DNA of 64,000 bases from Tardiphaga sp. P9-11 (GTDB taxonomy: Bacteria > Pseudomonadota > Alphaproteobacteria > Rhizobiales > Xanthobacteraceae). Made by a program: the position numbers and the translations under genes. Of the stretch, positions 34,352-42,731 are shown one piece after another. Below the pieces are notes generated by a model. It was not told the DNA's origin. It ran no database searches and worked only from the letters and a program-made list of their open reading frames with translations. The DNA is taken from NCBI RefSeq assembly GCF_008329525.1, contig NZ_NPKQ01000015.1:1-64000 (forward strand), given 5' to 3'. The stretch's first letter is position 1; each line of letters opens with the position of its first letter.

Positions 34352-34783
34352 CTATTGTTTTTGGGAGGGCGTCAATAATGCCCCAAGCGGCTGAAGCGGA
34401 CCGAGCGGGGTGAGTTCGAACGTCATCATCCCAGCTTGTCCGAGCGGCAGAGGATCAAGAACCGCCTTAGCAGCGTCTACGGTCGTTACATTCAGCAGAA
34501 ACACGACGCCTGTCTGATCGGGCTTGGCATACCAATCAGAAATCTTACCGTCCAGGTAGAGCTTGAGGGTTGCTGGTACTTCCCGCGCAAGGATGGCCGG
34601 CAATGCTGCCGCGGTTGCCTTTGACGTTAACGTGCCGATCGCCAGTACCCGGGTGACCGGCCGCTGAGACATATCTGGCGCCTTGGCCGCCGTCTGGGCG
34701 ATGCTGGGAGGGGCGAACACGAGAGCCATCAAGCCGGCGTACACGAGAACGGCCTGGGCGCGTTTAATCGGAGTTTGCGTCAT
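34352..34783 (-). CDS. Exported small alpha+beta-barrel-like protein
   Basis: A 143-residue protein with a signal peptide (about 1-29, KRAQAVLVYAGLMALVFAPPSIAQ), followed by a domain paralogous to the gene at 27229-27573: VTRVLAIGTLTSK, GVVFLLNVTTVDAAKAVLDPLPLGQAGMM, and LTPLGPLQPL. The start at 34783 overlaps the end of the upstream hydrolase gene by 4 bp (ATGA) with GGAGA upstream. Genes for an exported hydrolase and this exported small protein lie together, so they may act on the same periplasmic compound. Confidence 0.75.
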   Translation of the reverse strand: MTQTPIKRAQAVLVYAGLMALVFAPPSIAQTAAKAPDMSQRPVTRVLAIGTLTSKATAAALPAILAREVPATLKLYLDGKISDWYAKPDQTGVVFLLNVTTVDAAKAVLDPLPLGQAGMMTFELTPLGPLQPLGALLTPSQKQ

Positions 34784-35649
34784 GCCAACATCTCCTTTGC
34801 CACGAGGGCTGGCGCATCTGCTTGGAGCCAATGGCCAGCCTGGATCGGGTGAAACGATGCGTGTTTGAAATGGGACGCACGATTGCGGCCCACTTGGGTT
34901 GTCATATATGGATCGAACTCGCCCCAGATGACCTTGACCGGGACGTCCAGGCGCTTCAACTCCGGTAGGCGCTTCGTGTTGCGGGCGAGCTCTGCGAAAA
35001 AATGGGACGCCAGCTGCATGAAGGCTGGACCGCTGCTTGGTTGTTGAGTGAAATTGTCAGCGATAAGCTGCCCGACGCCTTGATTAAACCGATCTCGCTG
35101 CTCGGCGGGTTGTGGATCGCTGAACCTGCTTTTTTGCCAGCCCAGAAGCCAGCCTAACTGTTCTGGGCTCTGCGCAAACGATCCCGCTAAGGCGGCCAGA
35201 CTCTCGCTTGCAAAAAGCGTGACCATTTCAGGCCACAAAATCGGAAAGTTGTCGTCGTAGCCGGAATTGAGGATCATCAATTCAGCGATCAGATCTGGAT
35301 GTGCCAGCGCGTAATTTATCGCGGTGGGGCCGGACGAATCGTGCGCAACAGGCACAAACTTTCCCAGATCAAGCTGGCTTACCACAGCATCCAGGTCACC
35401 GAGCTGGTTTTCAAATGTGTAAATTCCGTTGGCGGGCTTCGCCGACCGACCAAATCCCAGGAAATCAAAGGTCACTACACGGCGACCGCTGGCGACCAAC
35501 TCCGGTACTAGCGCATCATAGATCCCGAGATTGTCTGGAAATCCGTGCATAAGGACGAATGCTGGTCCAGCGCCGCCGTAGTCGCGCGCGTACACGTTGC
35601 CCTGTGTGCGGGCTATCTGGTGCTCCCTGTAGGCAACGGCCTTGGTCAT
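34780..35649 (-). CDS. Alpha/beta hydrolase with Asp nucleophile, copy 3
   Basis: A 289-residue paralogue of copies 1 and 2 with HGFPDN at 35-40, VAHDSSGP with Asp104, WGEFDPYMT as acid region and AGHWLQ near residue 273. No signal peptide is present with the ATG at 35649, which has GAGAGG upstream; an upstream in-frame ATG would add 78 residues of non-protein-like sequence running through the dyad site. It is the first gene of an operon with the small barrel protein. A regulon dyad lies 79 bp upstream, and a MarR gene follows behind it. Confidence 0.82.
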   Translation of the reverse strand: MTKAVAYREHQIARTQGNVYARDYGGAGPAFVLMHGFPDNLGIYDALVPELVASGRRVVTFDFLGFGRSAKPANGIYTFENQLGDLDAVVSQLDLGKFVPVAHDSSGPTAINYALAHPDLIAELMILNSGYDDNFPILWPEMVTLFASESLAALAGSFAQSPEQLGWLLGWQKSRFSDPQPAEQRDRFNQGVGQLIADNFTQQPSSGPAFMQLASHFFAELARNTKRLPELKRLDVPVKVIWGEFDPYMTTQVGRNRASHFKHASFHPIQAGHWLQADAPALVAKEMLA

Positions 35650-35727
35650 GGCGAACCTCTCGTCTGCAGTTTGCTCGAGCTCACGAGCTTGGGCAGAGCT
35701 TAAATCCGCGAAACCAACAACAAAACT

Positions 35728-35739
35728 ATACGTGCGTAT
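35728..35739 (-). promoter_or_regulatory. Regulon dyad site C (ATAC-GCAC-GTAT)
   Basis: On the minus strand, GATAC-GCAC-GTATAGTTTTG: a perfect dyad fused to TATAGT, 79 bp before the hydrolase copy 3 start. Confidence 0.7.
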
Positions 35740-35887
35740 CGAACCGGAGATCAGGTGCCTCGCAAGACCGATGTGTGAACGCACATGGACGGAGGATCGT
35801 CCAGCATTGCACGTGGCAGTTGCGATACCTGAATTCGCAGGCCATTGGCGTTCCGCTAGCCTCGTTCCAGGCCCCTCGCGCATGAAT

Positions 35888-36406
35888 CTACGGCTTTGAA
35901 ATGGAAAGGCCTACGATGTCACTCACAGCGACCAATCGGGAGGCCCGCTCACATTTTGATTTCACGTCACCGACTAGGTGCATGAAGCCCTCAAGAGTAT
36001 GGCTGTCAAAGTCGGCAAACAACACCGCCTGCACGGCTTCGCGGCTGTCGGCCAGGCGGACGAATTGCGTCCGAGCGAGCTCTGTCAGTGACATAAGAAT
36101 GATCCGCCCATCCGACGCTGACTGCTTTCGCAGAACAAGCCCCCTGCCCTCAAGTATTTTCGACTGCGTCGTGATGAAGGATGGGTCCACAAACATCTTT
36201 GATGAGACGTCCTTCACCGGTACGCCGCCGCCAACATCGGTGTCGTGTAAAGCAGCGAGTATCATCCACTGCGGCACACTGACGCCCACGAGCGATGCCC
36301 AATGCTGTCGGATCTGATCCAAGTGCGCTTGTATCGTAGCAATATCCCAGCTGAACTGGCGTACTACGCGAGCCTCGACCCGGGCGGCGATATCGATCTT
36401 AGTCAA
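35888..36406 (-). CDS. MarR-family regulator
   Basis: A 172-residue winged-helix regulator. The core reads WASLVGVSVPQWMILAALHDTD (helices 1-2), VSSKMFVDPSFITTQSKILEGRGLV as recognition helix, and the wing RKQSASDGRIILMSLTE. MarR proteins are dimeric repressors released by phenolic or other small ligands. It is a paralogue of the regulator at 39400. No ATG is available; the TTG at 36406 has AGGGG 6 bp upstream. Its own upstream region contains the dyad at 36501 and diverges from a TetR gene. Confidence 0.85.
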   Translation of the reverse strand: MTKIDIAARVEARVVRQFSWDIATIQAHLDQIRQHWASLVGVSVPQWMILAALHDTDVGGGVPVKDVSSKMFVDPSFITTQSKILEGRGLVLRKQSASDGRIILMSLTELARTQFVRLADSREAVQAVLFADFDSHTLEGFMHLVGDVKSKCERASRLVAVSDIVGLSISKP

Positions 36407-36500
36407 TGTCAACCCCTGTTACACGCGAGCAGTCGTTGCTGACACCAACCCGGCGATCGCGTCATGAGGAAATCCTTCGCTGTTATCCGTGTTATAAACG

Positions 36501-36512
36501 ATACCCACCTAT
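36501..36512 (+). promoter_or_regulatory. Regulon dyad site D (ATAC-CCAC-CTAT)
   Basis: GATAC-CCAC-CTATAATGAC, one mismatch in the second arm, with TATAAT. It lies between the divergent MarR (start 36406) and TetR (start 36709) genes and faces the TetR gene. Confidence 0.55.
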
Positions 36513-36708
36513 AATGACACAAAAAACGCAATAATCAGTACGGTAATAATGATTACGGGGTGGGGTGCATGAGTGCGATGGCCTTGCGAAACATCGCGGC
36601 GATGCGTAGCTCTTGCCATCGACATGCCCGGCGACATTACTTAATTGTCTGCCGGCGGACGGCATGGTGGGCGCAGTAGCGGCGCAACGTATTGGAGGAG
36701 GCTGTTGC

Positions 36709-37353
36709 GTGAGTAACAATGCCCGCGGACAAACCAGATCTACGTCTAAGAAAGCGAAAGCGATGCAAAACACGCTCACGATACTGCTGGCGACGGCGCG
36801 TAGAGTGTACATCGAGAATGGTTTCCGCGGCCTTTCTGTCGAATCGGTCGGCATGCGAGCTGGTGTGCCGCTCAACGAAGCACTTGCACTCACCCCGTCC
36901 CCCCTCGCCCTCTTCCGTCGGTCGGTCTCCGTCAAGCTTGAGCGATTTCTCGACGCGGCAGCGATCGCTGTGGGCGGAAGAGACATCCAGGCGACGCTGG
37001 AGATAATGCTCTTTGAGTGTGGTCGCCTCGCCTACGACAGTGATTTGCGGAACATTGGTGCGCGAGCGGTGGCCGAGCAGGAACAGTATCCGGAGGTGGC
37101 GAGCGGATTCTATGAGGAATCTATCGACCGACTGCCAATCGCCCTGGACCTGTGGCTGTCTCATTTAAGGCGCAGCGACTTAATCGCGCTGGAGGATCCG
37201 AAATCGGCCGCATGGATGCTCGTCGGGATGATGACAGCCGAGCTGAGGCTCGTGGCCGCTGGTGGCCTGCAAGCAGAGATCGCTAACGACGATTCCATGC
37301 TGCGAGCGAGGCAATGCGCATCGTTGTTTCTGCGAGGCTGCTTGAAAAAGTAG
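36709..37353 (+). CDS. TetR-family regulator
   Basis: A 214-residue regulator starting at GTG 36709, with GGAGGAGG 9 bp upstream. The N-terminal helix-turn-helix (about 20-65) reads ILLATARRVYIENGFRGLSVESVGMRAGV, but the turn before recognition (PLNEALALTPS) departs from the usual GVSKGTLYxHF pattern, so DNA specificity may be unusual. The C-terminal ligand domain ends in RARQCASLFLRGCLKK, matching the end of the TetR at 40729. It has no adjacent co-directional partner. Confidence 0.72.
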   Translation: MSNNARGQTRSTSKKAKAMQNTLTILLATARRVYIENGFRGLSVESVGMRAGVPLNEALALTPSPLALFRRSVSVKLERFLDAAAIAVGGRDIQATLEIMLFECGRLAYDSDLRNIGARAVAEQEQYPEVASGFYEESIDRLPIALDLWLSHLRRSDLIALEDPKSAAWMLVGMMTAELRLVAAGGLQAEIANDDSMLRARQCASLFLRGCLKK

Positions 37354-37396
37354 CGGGAGAGTGCGCGGTCGGCGTGGGGCCTGGTAGATGAGAGAA

Positions 37397-37422
37397 GCCT
37401 CCGGCGGGGCACCGCCGGAGGC
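37397..37422. terminator. Hairpin terminator between TetR and porin genes
   Basis: GCCTCCGGCGG and CCGCCGGAGGC form an 11-bp stem with loop GGCA. It lies 43 bp after the TetR stop and 43 bp before the end of the convergent porin gene and can serve both. Confidence 0.8.
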
Positions 37423-37464
37423 TCTTGGAGGTCTAACGAACGATGGTCTCCTTTGCTCTTGGCC

Positions 37465-39012
37465 TCAGAAGCTGCGAAGGATCTGAATCGATCCAGAGTA
37501 GATATTCTGGTCGGTCAACTGGTAGGTTTGGTAGCTGGCGGGAGTGCCAGCAGTACCGGCCTTGCCTGCGACTGCGCCTGTATATGTGCCGTTCAGGTTC
37601 TGATCGAGGCGGGTGTACATGAACTCGGCGGCGAGGGTGAGATCCTTAACGGGAGTCCAAGCGGTGCGGGTTCCGATCTGCGCGACGCCAAAGCTAAAGT
37701 CGCCAGTAGCGTTGAGCACACCTGCGTTGACGCCCGAGCTGCCGTTGCCGTTTACGCCGAGACGCCCACCAGCGCCAAACGCGGCAAACAGAGCGGCATT
37801 CGCATCCGAATTATACTTGACGTGGCTATACGAGCCAAAGAGCGAAGTGCGCCAGTTCGGATTCCAGTAATGTTCGAAATAGGCGCTGACATTCCACGCG
37901 TCGGACTTCTGGATCTGTCCGCCCGGAGAAAAGACGCCGTCGAGAACGTAGCCGAATGCGAGGCTCTGTCCGCTGAACTTAGCGAAACGGCCGCCGCCCG
38001 CGGTGTCATAGGTGCCGCCAAAGATGTACTTGGCTGCGCCATTTGCGAAGCTGCCTTCAACTTTGAGAGAGTCACCCGCGCCTGTCGGCAGGGTCTTGAG
38101 CTCAAATGCGCCACTGACGGCGTAGCCCCAAGTGTCATCCGGATGCCCGGTAGTTTCGTTGGAGCCGTAATAGCCAGTCTGAATATTGTGACCGGCCGCA
38201 GAGAAATGCAGCGAGCCCCAGGCTTGGTCCCAACGAACATTGCCGACGATTTCGGGAATGTGGTCGCCTCCGGAGGAGTTTCCAAGGAACGTATTTGTGC
38301 CATTGACACCGGCGAACGTGGTGCCGAGGTATGTTGATTGTCCGGGCGCAATTAAGAAATTCGCGGTGTTGTACACGCCAGCATTGCGATACGGAGTGCC
38401 GTCTTCCAGAGCGACGGTTGCTGATACGCCGTTACCGAACTCTTTCGTATAAGCTGCCTGCGCGATGCCGGTCGCGTCAAAGGAGCCAGAAAGGAACCCG
38501 GTTGTCCCAATCAAGGGCTTGCTAAGGACCCACTGGGAATCAAACTGGGATACCGCTTTACCGAACGTGAAGCCTGCAAACTGCAGGAACGCATAGTCCA
38601 CCTCGGCGAAGCCGCCTGAGATGTTCTCACGACCCTGGGCGAAGTCGAACAACACGGCCGAAAACGTCCGGACAACGCCGTATTCGGTAGCCGTGCGGGT
38701 ATCAACGTTGAGCCCGAAGCGTTCACGTGTCTGAAAATAGTTTTTCGTGTTCAGTTCGGAGGAGCCGGCCCCTGACTGATAATAAGGAAGATTGTAGGTG
38801 CCGGCATTGAATGAAGTCGCTACGCGGATCTGGCCGCCGATCTTCACGCATGTGTCGGTCCCTGGGATGTAGTAAAAGCCAGCCCCATAGAGCGAGCACA
38901 CTTTAACGTACTCAACTGCCTTTGCTTTCACGGGCAAGTCGGCCGCCTGCGCCGAGTGGGCGAGCGCGAGGGTCGTTGCTCCCAAAAGCAACGCGCGTTT
39001 CACGTTCTTCAT
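37465..39012 (-). CDS. Porin_2-type outer-membrane porin
   Basis: A 515-residue porin with a cleavable signal peptide (about 1-23, ending AHSAQA-A). The mature N-terminus DLPVKAKAVEYVKVCSLYGAGFYYIPGTDTCVKIGGQIRV is the signature of alphaproteobacterial porins such as those of Bradyrhizobium and Brucella Omp2. The two cysteines near residues 38 and 54 are characteristic. Alternating hydrophobic strands run to the C-terminal residue Phe515 (IQILRSF), as needed for BAM-mediated insertion. This is the best taxonomic marker in the window. It lies next to the efflux and hydrolase genes and may serve substrate uptake. Confidence 0.92.
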   Translation of the reverse strand: MKNVKRALLLGATTLALAHSAQAADLPVKAKAVEYVKVCSLYGAGFYYIPGTDTCVKIGGQIRVATSFNAGTYNLPYYQSGAGSSELNTKNYFQTRERFGLNVDTRTATEYGVVRTFSAVLFDFAQGRENISGGFAEVDYAFLQFAGFTFGKAVSQFDSQWVLSKPLIGTTGFLSGSFDATGIAQAAYTKEFGNGVSATVALEDGTPYRNAGVYNTANFLIAPGQSTYLGTTFAGVNGTNTFLGNSSGGDHIPEIVGNVRWDQAWGSLHFSAAGHNIQTGYYGSNETTGHPDDTWGYAVSGAFELKTLPTGAGDSLKVEGSFANGAAKYIFGGTYDTAGGGRFAKFSGQSLAFGYVLDGVFSPGGQIQKSDAWNVSAYFEHYWNPNWRTSLFGSYSHVKYNSDANAALFAAFGAGGRLGVNGNGSSGVNAGVLNATGDFSFGVAQIGTRTAWTPVKDLTLAAEFMYTRLDQNLNGTYTGAVAGKAGTAGTPASYQTYQLTDQNIYSGSIQILRSF

Positions 39013-39399
39013 TCCGATATCTCCAAGCTCTGTTGCCTATTGGTCACCAACGGGATGAGCGCCCGATGGACCGCTGTGAGTTCGTCTGACCGGCACAATG
39101 AACAGCCGGCCGGCCAGGCGAGGCGACTTGGAAAGCCCCAGCCGCAATTCTCGAATACAGCACTCAGATCGCGAATAAAAGAAGCGAACTAAGTTCAGTA
39201 TTGGGATTTGCGAATATGTGATATCTTGGCAACACGGCGCCTGAGCAGCTTTCGATTACGGCGTCGTCATCATGACGTTGATGCTCAAATAATGTAGGCT
39301 TTCCAATATGCTGCGGGACTGGGGACCACAGTGCGTCTGGAATGAAGTCAGAGATTTCCTCGCATCAGCTCGGAATTTTGTTCGATAAAAGGATCTTCA
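39013..39399. other. Gene-free stretch between porin and MarR genes
   Basis: A divergent intergenic region holding the promoters of the porin (left) and MarR (right) genes. No protein-like frame and no copy of the ATAC-N4-GTAT dyad were found. AAAAGGA at about 39387 is the MarR ribosome-binding site. Confidence 0.5.
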
Positions 39400-39954
39400 A
39401 TGCCTGCAGCGAGTAAGAGAGACATGAAGAACGCGGCAAAATCCGGAGCCCCTCTAGCAAGCACCCCGCGATCAAGAGCAGGCAGCCAGAATAGCTATGC
39501 AGTGTGCCAGCAGATCGTTTGGGACTTGGTCTCGATCAGCAATCATCTCGAAGAGATGCGCCGATGCTGGGCGAGATTATTCGGGATCAGCGGCCCGCAG
39601 TGGCTCATTCTCATGGCAATCTCAGAGCTAGATCAAGGGGCAGGCGTATCGGTCGTCGAGGTCTCTGGAAAGGTGCACGCTGTGCCTACCTTCGTGACCA
39701 AAAACACTAAGATTCTCGAGCGAATGGGTTTCCTGCGACGCGTAGGTTCGCCGACCGATGCCCGTGTCGTCCTGATGTCGTTATCGGATGAAGCACGCAA
39801 GAAGCTGACGGAGATGTCCGAGCGTTGGGACGCACTTCATGAGTTTATGTTCTCGGACTTTGACGCGTCCGCATGGCGAGACGTAAAGCTCAAGTTGGAA
39901 CTGTTGAAGAAGCGGAGCAAGATCGCGACGCAGAGGATTAATGAAGATCTGTAA
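39400..39954 (+). CDS. MarR-family regulator, paralogue of 35888-36406
   Basis: A 184-residue protein with a basic, disordered N-terminal extension of about 30 residues and then a MarR fold: RRCWARLFGISGPQWLILMAISELDQ, VHAVPTFVTKNTKILERMGFLRRV as recognition helix, and wing SPTDARVVLMSLSDEA. It aligns along its full core with the MarR at 35888. The ATG at 39400 has AAGGA 7 bp upstream. It faces away from the porin gene and may control it, the hydrolases or itself. Confidence 0.85.
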   Translation: MPAASKRDMKNAAKSGAPLASTPRSRAGSQNSYAVCQQIVWDLVSISNHLEEMRRCWARLFGISGPQWLILMAISELDQGAGVSVVEVSGKVHAVPTFVTKNTKILERMGFLRRVGSPTDARVVLMSLSDEARKKLTEMSERWDALHEFMFSDFDASAWRDVKLKLELLKKRSKIATQRINEDL

Positions 39955-40110
39955 TGGCGACCGTTTCTCGGTCCGCTACAGGCGTCTAAACCGCGGATGC
40001 GCTTACGGAGGTCCCGTGCCGCGGATAGTGCGTTGGGATCGGATTGCACGCTGTTATAGAGGCTGCTATTGATGTCGGGCGTAATGTTTAGCCCCTCGCC
40101 GCCCCTTCGT

Positions 40111-40695
40111 ATGACCGTGGGAAATAAATTGAAGGTTAGTAAGGAAAAAGCTGCTCAACACCATGAAGCTATCATCTCAGCCGGATCCAGGATGATTCGT
40201 GAGCGGGGTTTCGATGGCGTGGGCGTGGCCGAGATAATGAGCGAAGCCGGCCTTACACAGGGGGCGTTTTACGGTCATTTCGCTTCAAAGGACGCCCTTT
40301 GTGTTGAGGCGTGTCGGACAGCTTTCGAGGCTCGTGCCAAGCAATGGGACAAAACTCCCTCATTGTCCAAGTACGTCGATCTATACCTATCGGTGTCTCA
40401 TCGAGACAATCCCGGACGAGGATGCCCTATCGCGTCATTGGCGGCACATATAAGCGGACAAAGTCCAAGCATCCGGAAGCAATTTAGCGCCGGAGTTTTT
40501 GCGTTCACAGAACGGATTGCAAAAGCGTTGCCATTCGAGGGTAGCACTAACATCAAAAGACGACATGCTGCCGCGATTCTCTCGGTGATGGTTGGCAGCC
40601 TGGTGCTAGCTCGGGCTACAAAGGGCGATCGGCAATTATCGAACCGTATTCTGGCCGAGGCCCGCGCTTCGATCTCTTTGAACTATGGCTTGTAG
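40111..40695 (+). CDS. TetR/AcrR-family regulator
   Basis: A 194-residue regulator with the classical N-terminal helix-turn-helix: AIISAGSRMIRERGFDGVGVAEIMSEAGLTQGAFYGHFASKDALC (about 20-64). The ligand domain includes NPGRGCPIASLAAHIS, a cysteine-containing segment typical of the NemR/YcdC-like group, some of which sense electrophiles. The ATG at 40111 is used; a TTG at 40069 in the same frame is an alternative, and neither has a strong Shine-Dalgarno. Likely targets are neighbouring reductase or efflux genes, by inference. Confidence 0.82.
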   Translation: MTVGNKLKVSKEKAAQHHEAIISAGSRMIRERGFDGVGVAEIMSEAGLTQGAFYGHFASKDALCVEACRTAFEARAKQWDKTPSLSKYVDLYLSVSHRDNPGRGCPIASLAAHISGQSPSIRKQFSAGVFAFTERIAKALPFEGSTNIKRRHAAAILSVMVGSLVLARATKGDRQLSNRILAEARASISLNYGL

Positions 40696-40728
40696 CCCGA
40701 GGACATCGCCGATGGTAGTCTCGACGAA

Positions 40729-41397
40729 CTAGGGTCCGGCGTGGGCATCCCTTGCGCACCCGCGGAGAAAGAGAGCGGCGCAAGTGCGGGCCCGTTTGTC
40801 GAACGTTTTGCGGGAAGGCAGTGGCTCTCCGCCGAAGATCGCTGCGCGTTGTGGCGCTGACACTAACATGCCCATAAGCATGCCAGCGGCCTCGTCGGCA
40901 CTTTCGACTTCAACTAAACCGCGATCCTGCTGAATTTGCAGCCAACCGGACAGCGCCGCTGCCGTGCGTTGCATGCCGTTACGGTAAAACGCGCCCGCGA
41001 TATCTGAAAATTGACCGGCTTCTTGGAGCACCATGCGTTGCATGGCCACGACCTCTGGATCCAATGCTAGGCCCCCACACGTCATGAGGACGGCATGCAA
41101 CGCGTCTTCGATGTCGTTGTGTTCGGCGACCCTCAGCTGGACGTCAAACAGAAGGCGATCCAACCGATCTGATACGGTACCTTCAAACAGTGCAGCTTTG
41201 CTCGGAACCAGCCGATAAAGGGTCTTCGTTGAAACGCCAGCGCGCCGCGCCACCATTCCCATGCTGGCGGCCGCGAACCCGGCCTCAGCAAAAACGTGCC
41301 GGGCAGCTTCGAAGATAAGTGCGCGCGTCTCTTCATCCGGCCGAAGCTGCGGTCGCCCTCGGTCGCGACGATCTTGGGAGGGGTCCATCGGAGCCAT
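40729..41397 (-). CDS. TetR-family regulator of the EmrAB-like pump
   Basis: A 222-residue regulator. The N-terminal domain is canonical: IFEAARHVFAEAGFAAASMGMVARRAGVSTKTLYRLVPSKAALF (about 29-72). The C-terminal ligand domain ends in RARTCAALFLRGCARD, which matches the TetR at 36709. It is divergent from the EmrA-like gene, and a perfect 6-bp dyad (CTGTCA/TGACAG) overlaps the -35 box of that gene's promoter. Repression of the pump and itself is the standard arrangement. Confidence 0.87.
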   Translation of the reverse strand: MAPMDPSQDRRDRGRPQLRPDEETRALIFEAARHVFAEAGFAAASMGMVARRAGVSTKTLYRLVPSKAALFEGTVSDRLDRLLFDVQLRVAEHNDIEDALHAVLMTCGGLALDPEVVAMQRMVLQEAGQFSDIAGAFYRNGMQRTAAALSGWLQIQQDRGLVEVESADEAAGMLMGMLVSAPQRAAIFGGEPLPSRKTFDKRARTCAALFLRGCARDAHAGP

Positions 41398-41412
41398 GCC
41401 TTTAGATGATGC

Positions 41413-41451
41413 CTGTCATTCCATTGACAGTTTGAGTATGGGGCCTAATTT
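41413..41451 (+). promoter_or_regulatory. emrAB-type promoter with overlapping operator
   Basis: TTGACA (41424-41429), a 16-bp spacer and TAATTT (41446-41451). The dyad CTGTCA (41413-41418), spacer TTCCAT, TGACAG (41425-41430) overlaps the -35 box, a good site for the divergent TetR repressor. Confidence 0.65.
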
Positions 41452-41518
41452 GGAAAATATCAAGTTTCCTAAATCGCCTCTCGGCCCTTATGAGAGCGAG
41501 CGTCAACAGGAGCGTATA

Positions 41519-42694
41519 ATGAATATCCAATCCCCCTCTCTCCCCGTGGGGAGTCCGCTTTCTCCGGCGACCACGCGGGGCGCCCTCCCGGGCACTGGTG
41601 CGGCAGAAGCCGCAGCAGGAAAAGGAACTGAGCAGCGTCAGGGCACTATCCGCAGGATTATGCTGGCGGGTGCGGCGCTCGCTGTGGTCGGGGGAATTTC
41701 GCTTTATGGCTGGGATTACTGGACCACTGGACGTTTTTTAATTTCGACAGACGATGCATACGTGAAATCGGACAACACGACGGTGTCCCCCAAGGTCTCA
41801 GGTTACCTGAGTGAGGTGTTTGTCGGCGATAACGAACACGTAAAACTTGGTCAATTGCTGGCCCGGATCGACGATCGCGACTTTAAGGTCGCTGTGGACC
41901 AAGCAGCTGCCGATATGGTGGGTGCGCGGGCGGCGATCGCTGCCAAGCAAGCGCAGCTTGACGTTCAGGAAGCGGTGATCAACGCGGCTCAAGCGACGCT
42001 CGACGTAGATCGGGCAACGCTGACCTTCGCGGCGCAGGACAGCAAGCGGTACAGCGATCTCGCCACGACTGGGTCTGGTAGCCTGCAGAATGCCCAGCAG
42101 GCTCAGTCACGCATCGCGAGCGCACAAGCCGTCATGGCACGGGACGCCGCCAACCTCGTTTCAGCCGAAAAGCAGGTAGACCTGCTCAGAGCCGAAATAG
42201 CGCAGGCCAATGCCACCCACGCGCGCGCAGTAGCTTCGCACGAACAGGCGCTGCTCAATCTAAGCTACACGTCCATTGTTGCGCCTGTCGATGGCACGGT
42301 CGGCAATAGATCGCTGCGATCCGGCCAATATGTTCAGGCCGGGACGCAACTAATGTCCGTGGTCCCGCTACACGGAGCTTATGTCGTAGCAAACTACAAG
42401 GAAACGCAGCTCACAGAGGTCCGAAAGGGGCAGACAGTCTCCCTCGAGGTAGACATGTTTCCTGGCCAGACTGTGCATGGTCATGTTGACAGCATTGCGC
42501 CTGCAAGCGGCCAGGAGTTCGCACTGCTCCCGCCGGATAATGCCACGGGCAACTTCACGAAAGTCGTTCAGCGGATACCGGTAAAAATCACATTGGACGA
42601 CGGCAATAGTTCGCTTATCCAGCTGCGTCCGGGCATGTCCGTGATCCCCACAATCGAGACCCATACCGCATTCCCTACCATTCCGTCACGCTAA
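41519..42694 (+). CDS. EmrA-like membrane-fusion (HlyD family) protein
   Basis: A 391-residue periplasmic adaptor with a cytosolic tail, one transmembrane helix (about 45-65), lipoyl half-motif STDDAYVKSDNTTVSPKVSGYL, and a long alpha-helical hairpin (about 115-225). The second lipoyl half is SYTSIVAPVDGTVGNRSLRSGQYVQAGTQLM, and a beta-barrel follows. EmrA-type adaptors link an MFS pump to an outer-membrane channel. The ATG at 41519 has AGGAG 6 bp upstream; the same frame is open for 86 codons upstream but overlaps the TetR gene. The pump gene follows after 37 bp. Confidence 0.9.
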   Translation: MNIQSPSLPVGSPLSPATTRGALPGTGAAEAAAGKGTEQRQGTIRRIMLAGAALAVVGGISLYGWDYWTTGRFLISTDDAYVKSDNTTVSPKVSGYLSEVFVGDNEHVKLGQLLARIDDRDFKVAVDQAAADMVGARAAIAAKQAQLDVQEAVINAAQATLDVDRATLTFAAQDSKRYSDLATTGSGSLQNAQQAQSRIASAQAVMARDAANLVSAEKQVDLLRAEIAQANATHARAVASHEQALLNLSYTSIVAPVDGTVGNRSLRSGQYVQAGTQLMSVVPLHGAYVVANYKETQLTEVRKGQTVSLEVDMFPGQTVHGHVDSIAPASGQEFALLPPDNATGNFTKVVQRIPVKITLDDGNSSLIQLRPGMSVIPTIETHTAFPTIPSR

Positions 42695-42731
42695 ACAAGC
42701 TCAAGCAACGAGGCTCAGGGAGTGACGTGCC

